Of a stretch of DNA of 64,000 nucleotides, positions 12,785-24,227 are shown piece after piece. Location of the stretch: NCBI GenBank assembly GCA_900073065.1, contig FJOG01000024.1, positions 860,973 to 924,972 on the forward strand. Direction: 5' to 3'. Position numbers and translations under genes: made by a program. Under the pieces are notes generated by a model. That model had not been told where the DNA came from. It did not search any database and saw nothing but the letters and a program-made list of their open reading frames with translations. Origin of the DNA: Phialocephala subalpina (taxonomy: Eukaryota > Ascomycota > Leotiomycetes > Helotiales > Mollisiaceae). How positions within the stretch are numbered: position 1 is the stretch's first letter; the number at the start of each line of letters is the position of its first letter.

Positions 12785-13744
12785 ATGGAAGACAACGAAC
12801 CATCCGCTCACGCAGGGCGACCTGGCTGTAGCCTAGAGAAGGTGAAACCGATGTTCCTTGATTTTCCACCAGAGATCCGAGATATGATTTATGGCTGGGC
12901 CTTCTCTGGAAGACGGATGAGGTTCAACCCAGCAGTGGATACTCCTTGTTTCGTGCCTCAAAGAACATACGCGAAGAGGCAATTGAGATAATACGGGAGA
13001 CTGCTCTTCGCATCGGGGTAGAAGAGGATGACGACTTCCCACAGCCCAGTTTCCTGATGCCACTTGATTTCGAGATATCGGACCCCTGGATTGGCTGGTT
13101 CAGAAGGTGGAATTGGCGTTCAACTTCACCCATGACGATGCAAAAAAAATGAACAAAACTTATTTCGGGATGCTGGGACTTTGGGCCAACTTTGGAGTCC
13201 TCGAAGAGATAACATTTACCGTCTCGGGTTCCGTCGGCTTCATCAAGATGGTGTAATACAGACAAGATGAAGGAGTGGCCAGCCAACTACGGTACAATAA
13301 AAGGCCTGGGACGAAATGCGATTCTTCAACACATTGAAAGAAGCTGGCGGTTATAAGTCATGGAAGAGCACGAGGTTTCCTTACAACCTGAAGGGACGAC
13401 TGAGCATATGTCTTGACGACTGGCACAGTGCCTTACGCAACTCGTGGGCATGGGTAGGGATCAAAACTCATCCAGAAGATGGTGATTGTGAAAATGCATT
13501 GGACGAAATGCACGAGCATTTTGGGGCTGACGCCTATGTTGGAGATGTTCTTTGTTACAAATTCGACGAGCAAGGAAAAGGACAATGCGTCCGGAAGACG
13601 TTTCCAATTCTCGAGAAGCTCGAGAAACTCAACCTGCTCAAGGATAGGCACTTCGTTCCAAAAGACGCCTTACCTAGCGATTGGGATTATATGGATGAGG
13701 GTCACCGAGAATATTTCCTGAGAGCTGGTGCTGGGAATGCGTGA
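12785..13744 (+). pseudogene. Decayed F-box/2EXR-like gene, copy A
   Basis: The ATG at 12785 opens a frame containing FLDFPPEIRDMIYGWAF, the N-terminal motif of a large fungal family of F-box-like or 2EXR-like proteins. The homologous protein continues in other frames: LFRASKNIREEAIEII (about 12940-13010), then KVELAFNFTHDDAKKMNK (about 13100-13160), then a last open piece from 13316 to 13744 with ALDEMHEHFGADAYVGDVL. At least three frame changes occur without splice sites to explain them. Each piece aligns in order with copy B (14134-15433), for instance KVELAFNF with KVELVFVF and LDEMHEHFGAD with LDEMHEYFGAD. It is therefore a frameshifted paralogue. Confidence 0.65.
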
Positions 13745-14133
13745 AAAGAGGTGCACTCGTTGTGGATCCATGTCCCCATGGCCGAACCTGGAAACCATAT
13801 GTTTGGTCAAGTCGTTGGAATGGAACATGCTGAAACTTTTGACTTCCTCAAAACACGCTCTTATTCCCAAACACTCAACTCCATGTTTTGAATTCTATCC
13901 TTCTCGAGATGCTAGTCTATGATATCGTCATAGATCCCGTCTGTGCCCGCTTGAGTGTCATCAGAAGAAGTCTTTTGCGGTCCCTTGTCTACAGTTTCCT
14001 GGTTCTCACAACCAAATCCGGAAAGGTGTCCGAACGAATTTGCCCACAAGAGAATCGAATACTTTCACTTTCACCAAAATTACTCCCAAGCGACAGTCTC
14101 TCAAACTCGATCTCATTGAAAGCTACAATCTCC

Positions 14134-15433
14134 ATGGAGGGTTCCAACATCGCCATGGAATCCGCCGTGGGATCCTTAACACTGGACAATCAGCAAACAT
14201 AGCCTATACAATTCCGCATTCTCGACCTCCCACGAGAATTGCGAGATGGGATATACAGACATGTCTTTGCTCCTCGAAAACATCTAACTCTACACCCCAT
14301 TCGCCAATATCACAAATATCTGCCTCCCCGTCTGAATTTACTTTTGACATGTACGCAAGTACACGACGAGGCAAGCCAAATATTATGGGAGGTCAATACA
14401 CTTCGCCTCCTAGCACATGGTGATTCGATATGGTACAAGGACTACTGGAGACCTACTATGACGTTATTCTCTGAAGTCCCGCCGTCTTGGACGCATCTGG
14501 TCCGCAAAGTGGAATTGGTTTTCGTTTTCAGCGAAGGAGACTGCGAAAATGCTAGGTGGTACCTTCTCCCGTGGCTCGTAGGATGGACTAAGAACGGGAC
14601 GCTCAAGGAAATGACCCTCACTGGCTACGGAGCAACGAATTTCAGGCAGATGCTGGACATTCGGAAAGATAAGGAGAGAAATATACACGTTGATCGTTGG
14701 AACCGGCCTGGCCTGTTCATGCCGTTGTTCCAGCTTATGCAAGAAGCGGGCGTCAGCGAATTCGACAAGCTCATCGGAGACCACAACCTGAAGCGAAGAC
14801 TCAACGTGTACATTGACGATCTACACAAAGTTAAAGCCCGGGGAAATGGTTGGAAGCATGCCATCAAAAGTGACGACTACCACGACGCATTGGACGAGAT
14901 GCACGAATACTTCGGTGCAGATCTATATGCAGGTGGAGTCCTTGCCTATCAGAACGGGAAGCGCGTGCAAAGTGTTGTTCCAGCTTATGCAAGAAGCGGG
15001 CGTCAGCGAATTCGACAAGCTCATCGGAGACCACAACCTGAAGCGAAGACTCAACGTGTACATTGACGATCTACACAAAGTTAAAGCCCGGGGAAATGGT
15101 TGGAAGCATGCCATCAAAAGTGACGACTACCACGACGCATTGGACGAGATGCACGAATACTTCGGTGCAGATCTATATGCAGGTGGAGTCCTTGCCTATC
15201 AGAACGGGAAGCGCGTGCAAAGTTCGAGCCTCCAAGTAATGTGGTTTGCGTTCCAAAGGTTGTCTGGAAGACTGGTTGATGGGTCATTTGTTGGCTGGGA
15301 GATCTTGATACAGCACTCTCCTACCTCATACGGACTACTCCTAGGAATCCGCAACCTAGTATGCTGCTTGACGAGTGCTTCTTCACCGCGGGGTTGGTAC
15401 CATATAGCAGATTTGCAGAATTTCCTTTCTTAG
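14134..15433 (+). pseudogene. F-box/2EXR-like gene, copy B, broken by a stop and a tandem duplication
   Basis: The frame with RILDLPRELRDGIYRHVFAP (the F-box-like N-terminal motif) runs to 15066. An upstream ATG around 14134 is in frame, but TAG at 14200-14202 interrupts just before the motif (QQT-stop-PIQFRILDLP); CAG-to-TAG would explain it. The conserved body follows: WTHLVRKVELVFVFSEGD, then EAGVSEFDKLIG, then ALDEMHEYFGADLYAGG. At 14973 a perfect second copy of the preceding 250 bp begins. Because 250 is not a multiple of three, the frame shifts and ends at 15066, while the second copy is read in another frame to 15433. A leader intron could avoid the TAG. The shift from the duplication cannot be avoided unless the duplication is an assembly error. 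Confidence 0.6.
14724..15223 (+). repeat. Perfect 250-bp tandem duplication
   Basis: Bases 14724-14973 and 14974-15223 are identical by direct reading. The unit starts GTTGTTCCAGC and ends GCGTGCAAAGT. It lies wholly inside the coding region of copy B. Absence of any mismatch means it is very recent or an assembly artefact. Confidence 0.95.
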
Positions 15434-15627
15434 GGAGGAAACTTCAGAGCGGCCAAACGTCGAAGGGCCACCGCTGTGCCTAGGTATCCAAATGCCCTTC
15501 CAAGGCACTTGGGACTTGCCGGTCTTCGCTACAGAAGAATTGACATTCACCATTCAATGTACCAATTTAGCTCTATTGTGTCTATACCTATTTGTTCAAC
15601 ATATCCACATTTCCCAATTTCCATCTC

Positions 15628-16769
15628 CTACCGTTGACTTACATCCGGCAACCCCTCCTCCAGCTCCATCATCCAAGTAATCTCATCAATCAACTCTTTC
15701 GCCTCCTTCTCATTCAACTTCCTCATCGGCTCCCTCGGTGCTCCCCCATATCCATGATAATGCTGCAAAATCGCCTTAAACCCCGGAATAGCTCTCTTCG
15801 TCAAACTCCAATCTGATAATGCCAATTTCGCCTGAGCTTTCATAGCCTCTTCTTGCTTCCCATCCACAGACAATTTATAGACATTAACACAAGCTCTAGG
15901 AAATACATTCGCAGCTCCCACAATAGCGCCCGAACTCCCAACCGCAAGACTCGAAGTTATGAAATCCGCTATTCCTGCGAAAGTCATGTACCTCTTTTCT
16001 TTTCCATTCGAGATCGCAGGATACACTTCGGAAACTGAAAAGGTCTCGGCGGCAACCCTCGCCAACTTCCCCACATTCCCACATGTGAATTTCGTCCCAA
16101 TAATGTTTGGATGGTGGGAGAGACGGATCAGGAGTTCGGAGTCGAGATCGATCCCAGAGACAGCACCGGGGTAGTTGTAGATTATGACAGGGAGGGGACT
16201 GGAGTCTGCGACGAGGGCGAAATATCGTTCTATTGTTGAGGTGTTCATTGCCCATTTGAAGAATGAGGGGGTGAGGAGGAGGACTGCGTCACCACCAGCT
16301 TCCTTAGCTTCTTCACAAAGCTTCAATGTTCCGCGGACGCTTTGGTCCGAGGTACCAACGATTATAGGCAATCGTTCGAAACCTGCTTCGTTGAGAGATT
16401 CGCGCGTCTGAGTTGTGACTTGGAAACGCTCGTCGGGGGAGAGATAGACGGCTTCGCCGTTAGAGCCGTTGGTGACGATTCCTGTACCGGAAGACTTTGC
16501 GTTAGTATACGTCTTTCATACTTTCAGGGAGTCGAAGCAAATGTCTCAGGAACTCTGAGACATTTGAGTCCGGGAAACGAGGAGCAGAAGGGGAAGTTGC
16601 TTGGAGAAGGTGACTTGCCTGCTATCCCGGCTTTTGCGAGACGGACGGCATGGCGCCCGATGGTGTCGAGATCTAGTTCTTCTGTTTCTTCGTGGAAGAA
16701 GACTTGTGTTGGGGCGTATATTCCTGGGACGAGATCCTTGGGACGAGATGCGGGGTTGAGTTCTCCCAT
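15628..16769 (-). CDS. DHDPS-superfamily aldolase (2-keto-3-deoxy-sugar-acid aldolase, GaaC/LGA1-like)
   Basis: Two minus-strand exons, 16769-16619 and 16481-15628, give 334 residues. The junction needs a GC-AG intron: exon 1 ends in CAG, the intron starts GCAAGT, has a TACTAAC branch site (16507-16501) and ends CAG. The phase closes exactly and rebuilds the conserved GIVTNGSNGEAV loop. The catalytic Tyr152 (YNYPGAVSG) and Schiff-base Lys181 (GTKFTCGN) are present. The protein resembles fungal L-threo-3-deoxy-hexulosonate aldolase of D-galacturonate catabolism, which releases pyruvate and L-glyceraldehyde. Here it pairs divergently with a sugar-acid dehydratase, so a similar retro-aldol step on a 2-keto-3-deoxy acid is likely. 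The substrate is uncertain. Retention of the intron would truncate the protein at 16524. Confidence 0.9.
16482..16618 (-). other. GC-AG intron with a 12-bp hairpin
   Basis: This 137-nt intron of the aldolase gene has the non-canonical donor GCAAGT. It contains a perfect inverted repeat, CAAATGTCTCAG (16538-16549) and CTGAGACATTTG (16555-16566), separated by 5 nt. Most other introns here are about 40-75 nt. Confidence 0.85.
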
Positions 16770-18025
16770 CGTGAAATTTTCACCAAAGTCAACGGAGACA
16801 AACTCTTCGTATAAAGGGAAGGACGGGGAGATCTATACTCTTGGGTGTTAGCATCAGAACAACTTTTGAATTTCTCCTCGGGGGACTCATGTCAAGTCAA
16901 GGAAAGAGAGCGGCGGTCGACTTACAGATTATCGAAGCCTGTTAAACCATTCACCGTCGAGGGGAACTAAACCTTTCTTTTCATACACCAGAGTATTACT
17001 TGGTATTGACATACATTTCTCTTTTGAGTTTTGATGTACGCCGGGTAGGGAGCGCTGTGTGGACAGGTTCCTAGCACTGAGTTAAGGTTATAGCTTTTGT
17101 TGCACGTCGACTCGGTAGCATCCGAGAAGAAGACAATACAAGGAAGGCGGGATGAAGAAAGGGCTGATAATCTCAATACGAGACGGGAGGGATTAAGCTG
17201 GAATACCTGCGTTGGGTAAGCCACACTCCCACGCATCATCAGAGGCACCACTCTCTGTGCACGAACCTGGTAAATTTATTGCTTTCAATTTGAAAATAGC
17301 TATACATGCTTTTTCGTACAGCGCAAGTCAGCTGCTGTACCTGCAGTAATGGTGCTATCCCTTACACTGCGGTACCGCGCACACTAATTACCGAGGAATG
17401 AAAGCAACTTCAAAACTGTGCATCTTACTACAAAATTATATGAAATCGAATCCTTATATATGTTTTAAAATTTACCCATTTTGCTACTTATTTCAAAAGT
17501 TTTTATTGATTTTCATAAAGGATTACTATAGTAATTGTGAATTGAAAGTAGTGAGCTCTCTCGCTTAATTTTTTTGGTGGGGAGGTGTGCGTGCAGCAGA
17601 TCTCGGAGTAGCGGCGGGGAAAGGCGGCAGAAGTGGCGTTTGCTTTTTCTCGCTAAATTCAGAGCTATGATAGGGGGGTGTGCGGGGTTGTGGGGTAAAT
17701 GAAGTGCACATCCCACCTTACTCCGCTAATACACTCAATGCCGCCTACACCCTTGATTATTCAGATTGGAACTGGATGCCTAGATAGCAAATGTGGGACG
17801 ACTTTTGACAGATCTCGGTGCTTCTCATAGCTTGTGCTGATAATAGTTGATAGAGGTGGGGAGCGCGAGTCGTGTAAACATGTGGTTGTAGCTGGTCAAC
17901 AACGTTTCCATTATTCAGAGCCTAAGTTTTTCTCGAGCTTAAAATATATATCTCTTTCTATCCTATATATTTGAATCATCTATCTCGTTCCACATTCAAA
18001 ATTTCTTCACCACACCTTAGACAAT
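16770..18025. promoter_or_regulatory. Divergent promoter between aldolase and dehydratase genes
   Basis: The 1.26-kb region separates two divergently transcribed cluster genes. It is AT-rich around 17400-17580 and has TATA-like runs (AAATATATAT near 17942) and CT-rich sequence before the dehydratase ATG. The 16-nt motif GCGGGGAAAGGCGGCA lies at 17614-17629 and recurs identically in the transporter/reductase promoter. No coding frame was recognised in between. Confidence 0.6.
17614..17629 (+). promoter_or_regulatory. Shared 16-nt motif, copy 1
   Basis: GCGGGGAAAGGCGGCA, about 400 bp upstream of the dehydratase ATG, identical to 24484-24499. Confidence 0.55.
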
Positions 18026-19702
18026 ATGGGCAGCATCACTGCGACCTCCAAATCCCCCATCGACGTCTCCAATGTCGAGATCCTTAGCTTCACAGTTACA
18101 GACCTTCGTTTTCCAACGAGTCTCGATGGCGTCGGTTCAGATGCCATGCACGTAGGGACGAATGGTTCTCATCCGTACATCCGTCTCATAACCAATCACC
18201 CAAATCTCATAGGTGAAGGCATTGTCAGTCTTCCCTCCCATCTCATCTCATCCCTCTCTTTCTTTCCTCACCAAAAGCTTCTCTCGTCAAAGAGCAAAAC
18301 GTTGACTTAAAAATGATAGGCATTCAGCAACGGCCGTGGCAGCGAACTGATCTGCATGGCCCTCCAAATCTTCGCCACTCGGGTAGTAGGCAAGACCCTC
18401 CACGAACTAACCCGCAACATGGGCAAAACCTTCCGCTACATGGTCTCCGACTCCCAATATCGGTGGCTCGGCCCCGAAAAATCTGTTACCCACCTCGCCG
18501 TAGCCGGCGTCCTAAACGCCGTCTGGGACTTATGGGGAAAAGTCCTCCAAAAACCAGTCTGGCAAATAGTCTGTGAAATGACGCCTCAGGAAATAGTTTC
18601 TTGTATAGATTTTCGCTACATAACAGATGTGATTACGCCAGAAGAGGGGATCGAGATGTTGGAGAAGACGCAGAAGGGGAAAGAGGAGAGGTTGAAGGAG
18701 GCGTGGGAGAATAGGGCGGTGCCGGCGTATACGACGAGTCCGGGTTGGATGGCTTTTAGTGGGGAGAGGATGAGGGAGGTGTTGGCTGAGACCATTGCAC
18801 AAGGTTACACAACGTTCAAATTCAAAGTCGGAACCGGTGTGGAGATTGATAGAGAAAGGTTGAAGGCTGTGAGAGATGTTTTGGGGTATGATGGGAAGTA
18901 TCAGATTATGATTGATGCGAATCAGGTGGGTGCAGCAACTAGCTCCTGAAGAAAAAACAAGACCGAGAATACTGACAGATGATAGGTGTGGAGTGTACCA
19001 GAAGCGATAGAGTACATGAAGCATTTGGTTGAGTTCAAACCTGTCTTCATCGAAGGTTTGTCTCCTTGCTGAAAGTCCTAAAGATCGCTAATCAGTAACA
19101 AAAATCAGAGCCCACAAATCCAGACGATGTCCTGGGCCATGCCACCATCCGCAAAGCTCTCAAGCCATACGGTGTCGGAGTCGCTACAGGCGAAGCAGCT
19201 CAGAACCGGGTGACATTCAAGCAACTCCTCCAAGCAGAAGCCACAGACGTCTGCCAAATCGATGCTGTCCGACTAGGAAGCGTTAACGAATGCCTCGTAC
19301 GTCCACCCACCCCCCTTACTTCTCCTTCCCCTATACACCCATTCAAAATAACCTCTGACACCCTCCCAGGCAGTAATGCTCATGGCCCTAAAATACTCTG
19401 TCCCCTGCGTCCCGCACAACGGAGCTATGGGCCTCACAGAACTAACCTCCCACCTAAGCACCATCGACTACATCGCGATCAGCGGCCGCAAATCCATGCT
19501 GGAAAACGCAGACAGCCATCGTGAGAATCTGAGGCATCCGTCCAGGATTGTCGATGCGCATTATGTGACGCCGTTGGAGCCGGGGTATTCGACGGGTTAT
19601 ACGGAGGAGGCATTGAGGAAGTATGTTTATCCTGATGGAGAGTTTTGGAGGAGCGAGGTGGGGCAGGAGATTATGAGGGCTCCGACTGGTGGTGAGTTGT
19701 GA
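18026..19702 (+). CDS. Enolase-superfamily sugar-acid dehydratase (L-galactonate/L-fuconate dehydratase-like)
   Basis: Five exons, 18026-18223, 18320-18925, 18986-19055, 19109-19296 and 19370-19702, close in frame to 464 residues. The mandelate-racemase-type barrel shows the KxK acid/base pair Lys233-Lys235 (FKFKVG), metal ligands Asp265 (IDANQVWS), Glu291 or Glu292 (IEEPTNPDD) and Glu320 (ATGEAAQN), and the partner His370 (VPHNG). The N-terminal [15 protein letters not shown] and [11 protein letters not shown] blocks match L-fuconate and fungal L-galactonate dehydratases, which turn an aldonate into a 2-keto-3-deoxy acid with Mg2+. Several positions differ from my recollection of those enzymes: HNG rather than HSG, GEAAQN rather than GEMCQN, and a changed loop near the C-terminus. 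The substrate may therefore differ. The divergent partner is the aldolase. Confidence 0.9.
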
Positions 19703-19935
19703 TGTGACTGGTGATGTGGTACTGTATGCGAATTTTCGCTTGCTTGTGCGTGTGAAAGCGTGGCCGAGGTAGCGAAGTCGATGAGGCGGGACGAAGTATG
19801 ACATTCGTGTAGATAGAAGCGTTGATGGAACCCTAGTAGATATAACCGCATCCATTTTTCTTCAAGCACAGCACACCTGTAGTGATTCCAGAGTTCGTCT
19901 AGTGTCGCACGTGATTCGACAGGCATCAAAGTGCG

Positions 19936-22012
19936 TCACACGAAAGCTAGCAACCTCTGTTTCCTCTGCATTTCTTGAATGATAGAGATGATAGCATCAA
20001 GGCTTGAGTTCAGCGACGCCCATGGCTTGATGTTCTGAATGACCAGTGATTGCAGCTCTCCGATGTCAGGAACTAGGTGTTTCAAGCTCGGACAAAGTGA
20101 TGATAATGTGAGGACAACGATTGCTCCGAGAGACCTGTATGCAGTACTTAGCTCATGCATGCACAACGACATGACCAGCAAGAGGGAGACTTACGACAAT
20201 GAGAACGTCCAAGTATACTGGCTCGGCCTCCGCAAAATCTTCGTCGTGCTGTGTAAATATAGCCTGCAACTTTGCAAACAGACGCCACATTTCTCCAGCA
20301 CGGAATCAGATACCTGGGCATTTGGGTTCCCAATTACACACAGTACAAAAGGTCGATGGATAATATGCCTCGCAGCATAATACCTGATACGTAGCACGGT
20401 CTCCCTGTCATTCACCAAGGGATCGATCTCAAGAGTTGGTCGAAACGGTTCGGGAATCGATTCATACCACAGTTCAAGCTGACGATGGAGCTCGTCACAT
20501 ATAGTCATCGCCGTTGAGAGGTTTCTACCAGAAAAGACGTCGGAGACTGAGAGGCTTGTTGAGGAGAGTGTCGATGTGCGCGGATAAAGAGAGTTGTGAA
20601 TACGGTTGAGCAGGCGTCTAATTGAGATCTCGGCGAGGTAACATGTTGATTCGAGGGGGTTGAGATTGCTGCAGTCGGGTAAATTTGTTTCGTCTATGAG
20701 TTGCTGAAGTCCGCTTTGGGGAAGTTCTAGCTCAGCAAGACGATCACACTCGATGAGGAAACAGGACCAGAAGAGACGGAGGATGGTATCTCGGGAGCTG
20801 GCGTCGTCCTCTTGTGGATTAAAACTAGAATCATTAATACTTTGTGGTACATATGACTAGTACATTGAGATTCATACCGAGATAGCTTAAACTGAAGCAC
20901 TGTTGAGGCAGAGTAGATGAGGCGCCAACTTTGAAGGGGCCTCACGATGTATGCGAAATAAATAGAGGCGAGAACCAAAGCCTGCGGTAGTAAGATGTTC
21001 CAAGAAAATGACCAAGAAGATAGCGCTATCAGAATCGGCAATGCAGACTGTATGTACTCCATTCCAGGCGGTCTGGTGCCGAAGCTTGCAGAACCATCTA
21101 CTCTCTGCGGGGTCAAAGCTGCGGAACCCAATGCGAAGACAACCAGGCACAAGGCGGACTCAACACCTGAGTCAATGCCAACTTCAAGAAACCGGGAATA
21201 TATAGCATGAAATGTATCTCGGTCCAGAATTGGATGGCATGCATACGCCTCAGCGAAAAAAGCCGTGACCAAGTAATCTGTGACCTCCTTGTTGATGTGG
21301 ACTTCGGACAATGGAGCATCCCAGCCGTCGAAAGTCAGCTCAGGTGGTAGCTGATTCCTTGACTCTAAGAGAAAGAACAGATCATTTGGATATTCTCCGA
21401 TCAAAGCCTTCATCTGAGGAAGACAAAGCAGATAGCTCGAGGACGTGTTGTGTTTTACTGGGATTGTGAGTGGAGGCGCCTCCGCTACATCAGATCGTAG
21501 TCCATTTTGATGCCATGGCCTAGGAGTCATCCCAACTCCATTAGAGTGCGTAGCCATCGGCGACCCCATGTTTGGCGATGTGTGGGAGTTGTGGCTCATA
21601 GGCGATGTTGCCGACAAGGCTCCAGCGAATTCTGCACGAGATGGTCGCGATTGAATCTCAGCAGACAGCGCAGCAACATTCTCAGTTTGCCGTTCAAGCA
21701 GGGACTCTATGTCCTGAAGCCGGTTCAGTATTTCTCTGCTTCCAGATCCTTCGATTCTGGTGAAGCATTAGCGTGGCTGCCCAGATGTGAAGGAGGCAGA
21801 CTTGGCACAGTACCTTTGGACAGGGAGATCGTCATATTGACAGTCTGCTTCGGCTTCTACACAATTCGTACATCGGGGCCTCTTGGCATCACATTTTCGC
21901 TTTCTAGAGGCGATATTATGAATGGATGGACCGCTGTGGGTTGTCAAGGAATAACCTACCTGTGGCGACAAAACTTGCATGCCAAACCCACTCTCCGACG
22001 ACTGAAGCTCAT
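19936..22012 (-). CDS. Zn2Cys6 transcription factor with fungal-specific regulatory domain
   Basis: Five minus-strand exons, 22012-21960, 21903-21814, 21756-20878, 20824-20195 and 20134-19936, close in frame to 616 residues. Splicing of exons 1 and 2 rebuilds a full binuclear zinc cluster: Cys12, Cys15, Cys22, Cys29, Cys32 and Cys39 (ACKFCRHRKRKC, then CTNC). A linker with a short coiled stretch (REILNRLQDIESLLERQ) follows. The middle region carries the fungal-specific transcription factor domain (AYACHPILDRDTFHAIYSRF, then LRLFWSCFLIECD). It sits between the dehydratase and the transporter and is the obvious candidate regulator of this cluster. Direct binding to the shared 16-nt motif is only an inference. 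Confidence 0.92.
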
Positions 22013-22476
22013 CGCACAACCTGAAGCGGAGCGCCGCTAGCCTTACAGACTAATACGATGTTCACCTACTCTGAAAACTTTGGCTTTCCTGTATTTCAAT
22101 AATGGGTGCAATCCAGAGGATCAGCATCGCTCCAATTCTCGTCGTGAATAGCTGAAGAGAAGTCGCGAAGGATGTTGAATGATATTGAATGATATTGAAA
22201 GAGGTTGCGTGGGCTGAGCTGCACCAAAGCGTGATCTGACTTCAGGTGCCGGGCCACTAATCTCCCCGCCAATCGCTAAATTCACGCTATGGGTAGGGCC
22301 GTGCGGGGTATGTCAGCCCAGTTTACGGGGTCTGGGGATGCCTGTCCAGTGTCCAGTGTCCAGGCACTGCTTTTACTTCGTATTCACAAGGCACACACAC
22401 GAACAAACTCTGTTTTCAGATGCAACCTCAATTTCCAGTAATTACTAATACCACGTTTCACTTTTCCATTGTCGAT
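22013..22476. other. Intergenic, promoter side of the regulator gene
   Basis: Contains a short repeat (TTGAATGATA units near 22172-22200) and CCAGTGT units near 22345-22362. No gene was seen. Confidence 0.4.
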
Positions 22477-24227
22477 CTACGCAATACTCTCAACATAGGT
22501 AGTGGTCTCGCACCTCTTGTTGTCCAAGACCTTTTCCCTAACTTCTGCCGCAGCGCCATCTTCGATTCTTCTCGTCTCAGCATCAATAAATACCTGCGGC
22601 CTTTCTCTCTTCGTCAACTTTGGGTCTCCAAATACAAAGATTCTTGAGTCATGTATAAATATCTCGTCCATGTCCTCTAGTGTACGTCGTGAAGTTTCGG
22701 GATAGAGACAGAAGACGATGGGGAAGTATGCGTAGCAGATGATTGCGAAGATTAGGTAGAATCTCCAGTGCAGAGTGTCGACTCCGATTTTCGTGAATTG
22801 GGTGACGATGAATCCTCCCATCCAATTCGTTGCAGTTGCAGCTGCTGCACCTCGCGTTCGCCATCCGAGCGAGTTGATTTCGGAATTGTAGACCCAGGGG
22901 ACCTTTGCGAAACTAGTGCCGTAGAAGAAGTAGTAGAGGAAGAACATGGACGTTGTCACAGCTCCCATCTGAAGATTGTAAGTATTAAGGTCGAGTTGAG
23001 AGAGTGTAGAACTGGACTCACAGTCTTTGATTGTGATGGATGTGCTTCACCAGTGCGAAGGCACAATGCTGCGATGAGATAGCAGGATCCCATTGTCACT
23101 GAACCGTACAACATCAATTTTCGTCGTCCAACAAGGTCTATCAAAAGGAGACAACAGAATGCTGCTCCTAGGTATGATGTGCCGTTACAAGCTGTAAGAA
23201 GTCGGCTCATCTGCTGGTCAAAGCCAACACTTTGTTGTAGCAATGTTGGCAGATAGTAACCTTCACACTGTCAGCCCAATTCCAGGATAATATTCCAAAA
23301 CTACAGACCCAATGCATTGACACCACTGAACTGCTGCATGAATTGAGTCCCACAAGACAACAACAGACGGCGAAAGTTCTGAGTCTTGTCCCTAAACAAC
23401 AAAACATCCATCACAGGCGTCCGGTCTCTGCGTTCCTGATAAAGGGAAGTCTTAATTGACAAGTACTCCGATTCAACCTCGGCGTCATGCACATCGACGT
23501 TCTTCCCAGTTAGTCTTCTGATGACTTCCAATGCATCTTCATGACGATCTCGTAATAACAGCCATCGGGGCGACTCGGGCAAGAACGGCAGCACGGATCC
23601 GACCACGAGCGGAAATATGAGCTGGAAAGCCAAGGGGAATCGCCATTGTAGAGCACCGCCGCTGAAGTAGAGACCGTAGTTCATCCAGTTGGCCAGGCAG
23701 AAGGCTGCGGTGTTGCACAGACTTCCGACGACGACTAGTTTTCCGCGGATGCGAGGCTTCGAACATTCGGCTTGGTAGACGGGACATGTCGACGAAGTCA
23801 ATCCCATTCCAAATCCATTGATGATTCGACCAATGATCATCTGAGGAAGTTGAAACGCAGAAACCTGTAGTATAGCTCCAACAGTATTTGCGACGAGTCC
23901 TAAGATGATTGTCTTCTTCCTTCCCAATTTATCGCCCAGTGTGAATGCTATTATGGCTCCGAAGAATGCACCGAGCGAGAAGCAACTTGATGTGATGCCG
24001 GAGATATTCGCTTTGTTCGTTTCGGGGAACCAATGCTTGAAGTCTTTCGAGATCAAGACACCGGAAAAGACTCCCTATTTGCGACATCAGTATCATGAAG
24101 CATTCAAATTGGGCGGTGGAGGGTTTCTTACTTGATCGTAACCAAACCATGACATCGATGCTGCATTGGCGACCGTGATAAAGAAGATGAGCCAATTGCC
24201 GCTCAGGCCATTCATAGAAATCGCCAT
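22477..24227 (-). CDS. MFS sugar porter (hexose-transporter-like)
   Basis: Four minus-strand exons, 24227-24132, 24074-23309, 23260-23022 and 22968-22477, close in frame to 530 residues. Sugar-porter motifs are clear: DKLGRKKTI after span 2, PESPRWLL after span 6, QQFSGVNALGYY in span 7, DLVGRRKLMLYG between spans 8 and 9, and PETSRRTLEDMD after span 12. The C-terminal tail is charged. The protein is a plasma-membrane proton-sugar symporter by family. The cluster suggests it imports the sugar or sugar acid that feeds the dehydratase. It shares a 793-bp divergent promoter with the reductase gene. Confidence 0.93.

Noticed and set aside
15224..15480. Protein-like frame downstream of the 250-bp duplication (LLDECFFTAGLVPYSRFAEF) as part of copy B
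   Set aside because: It does not match the end of copy A, contains a TGA and is in a different frame; its origin could not be settled.
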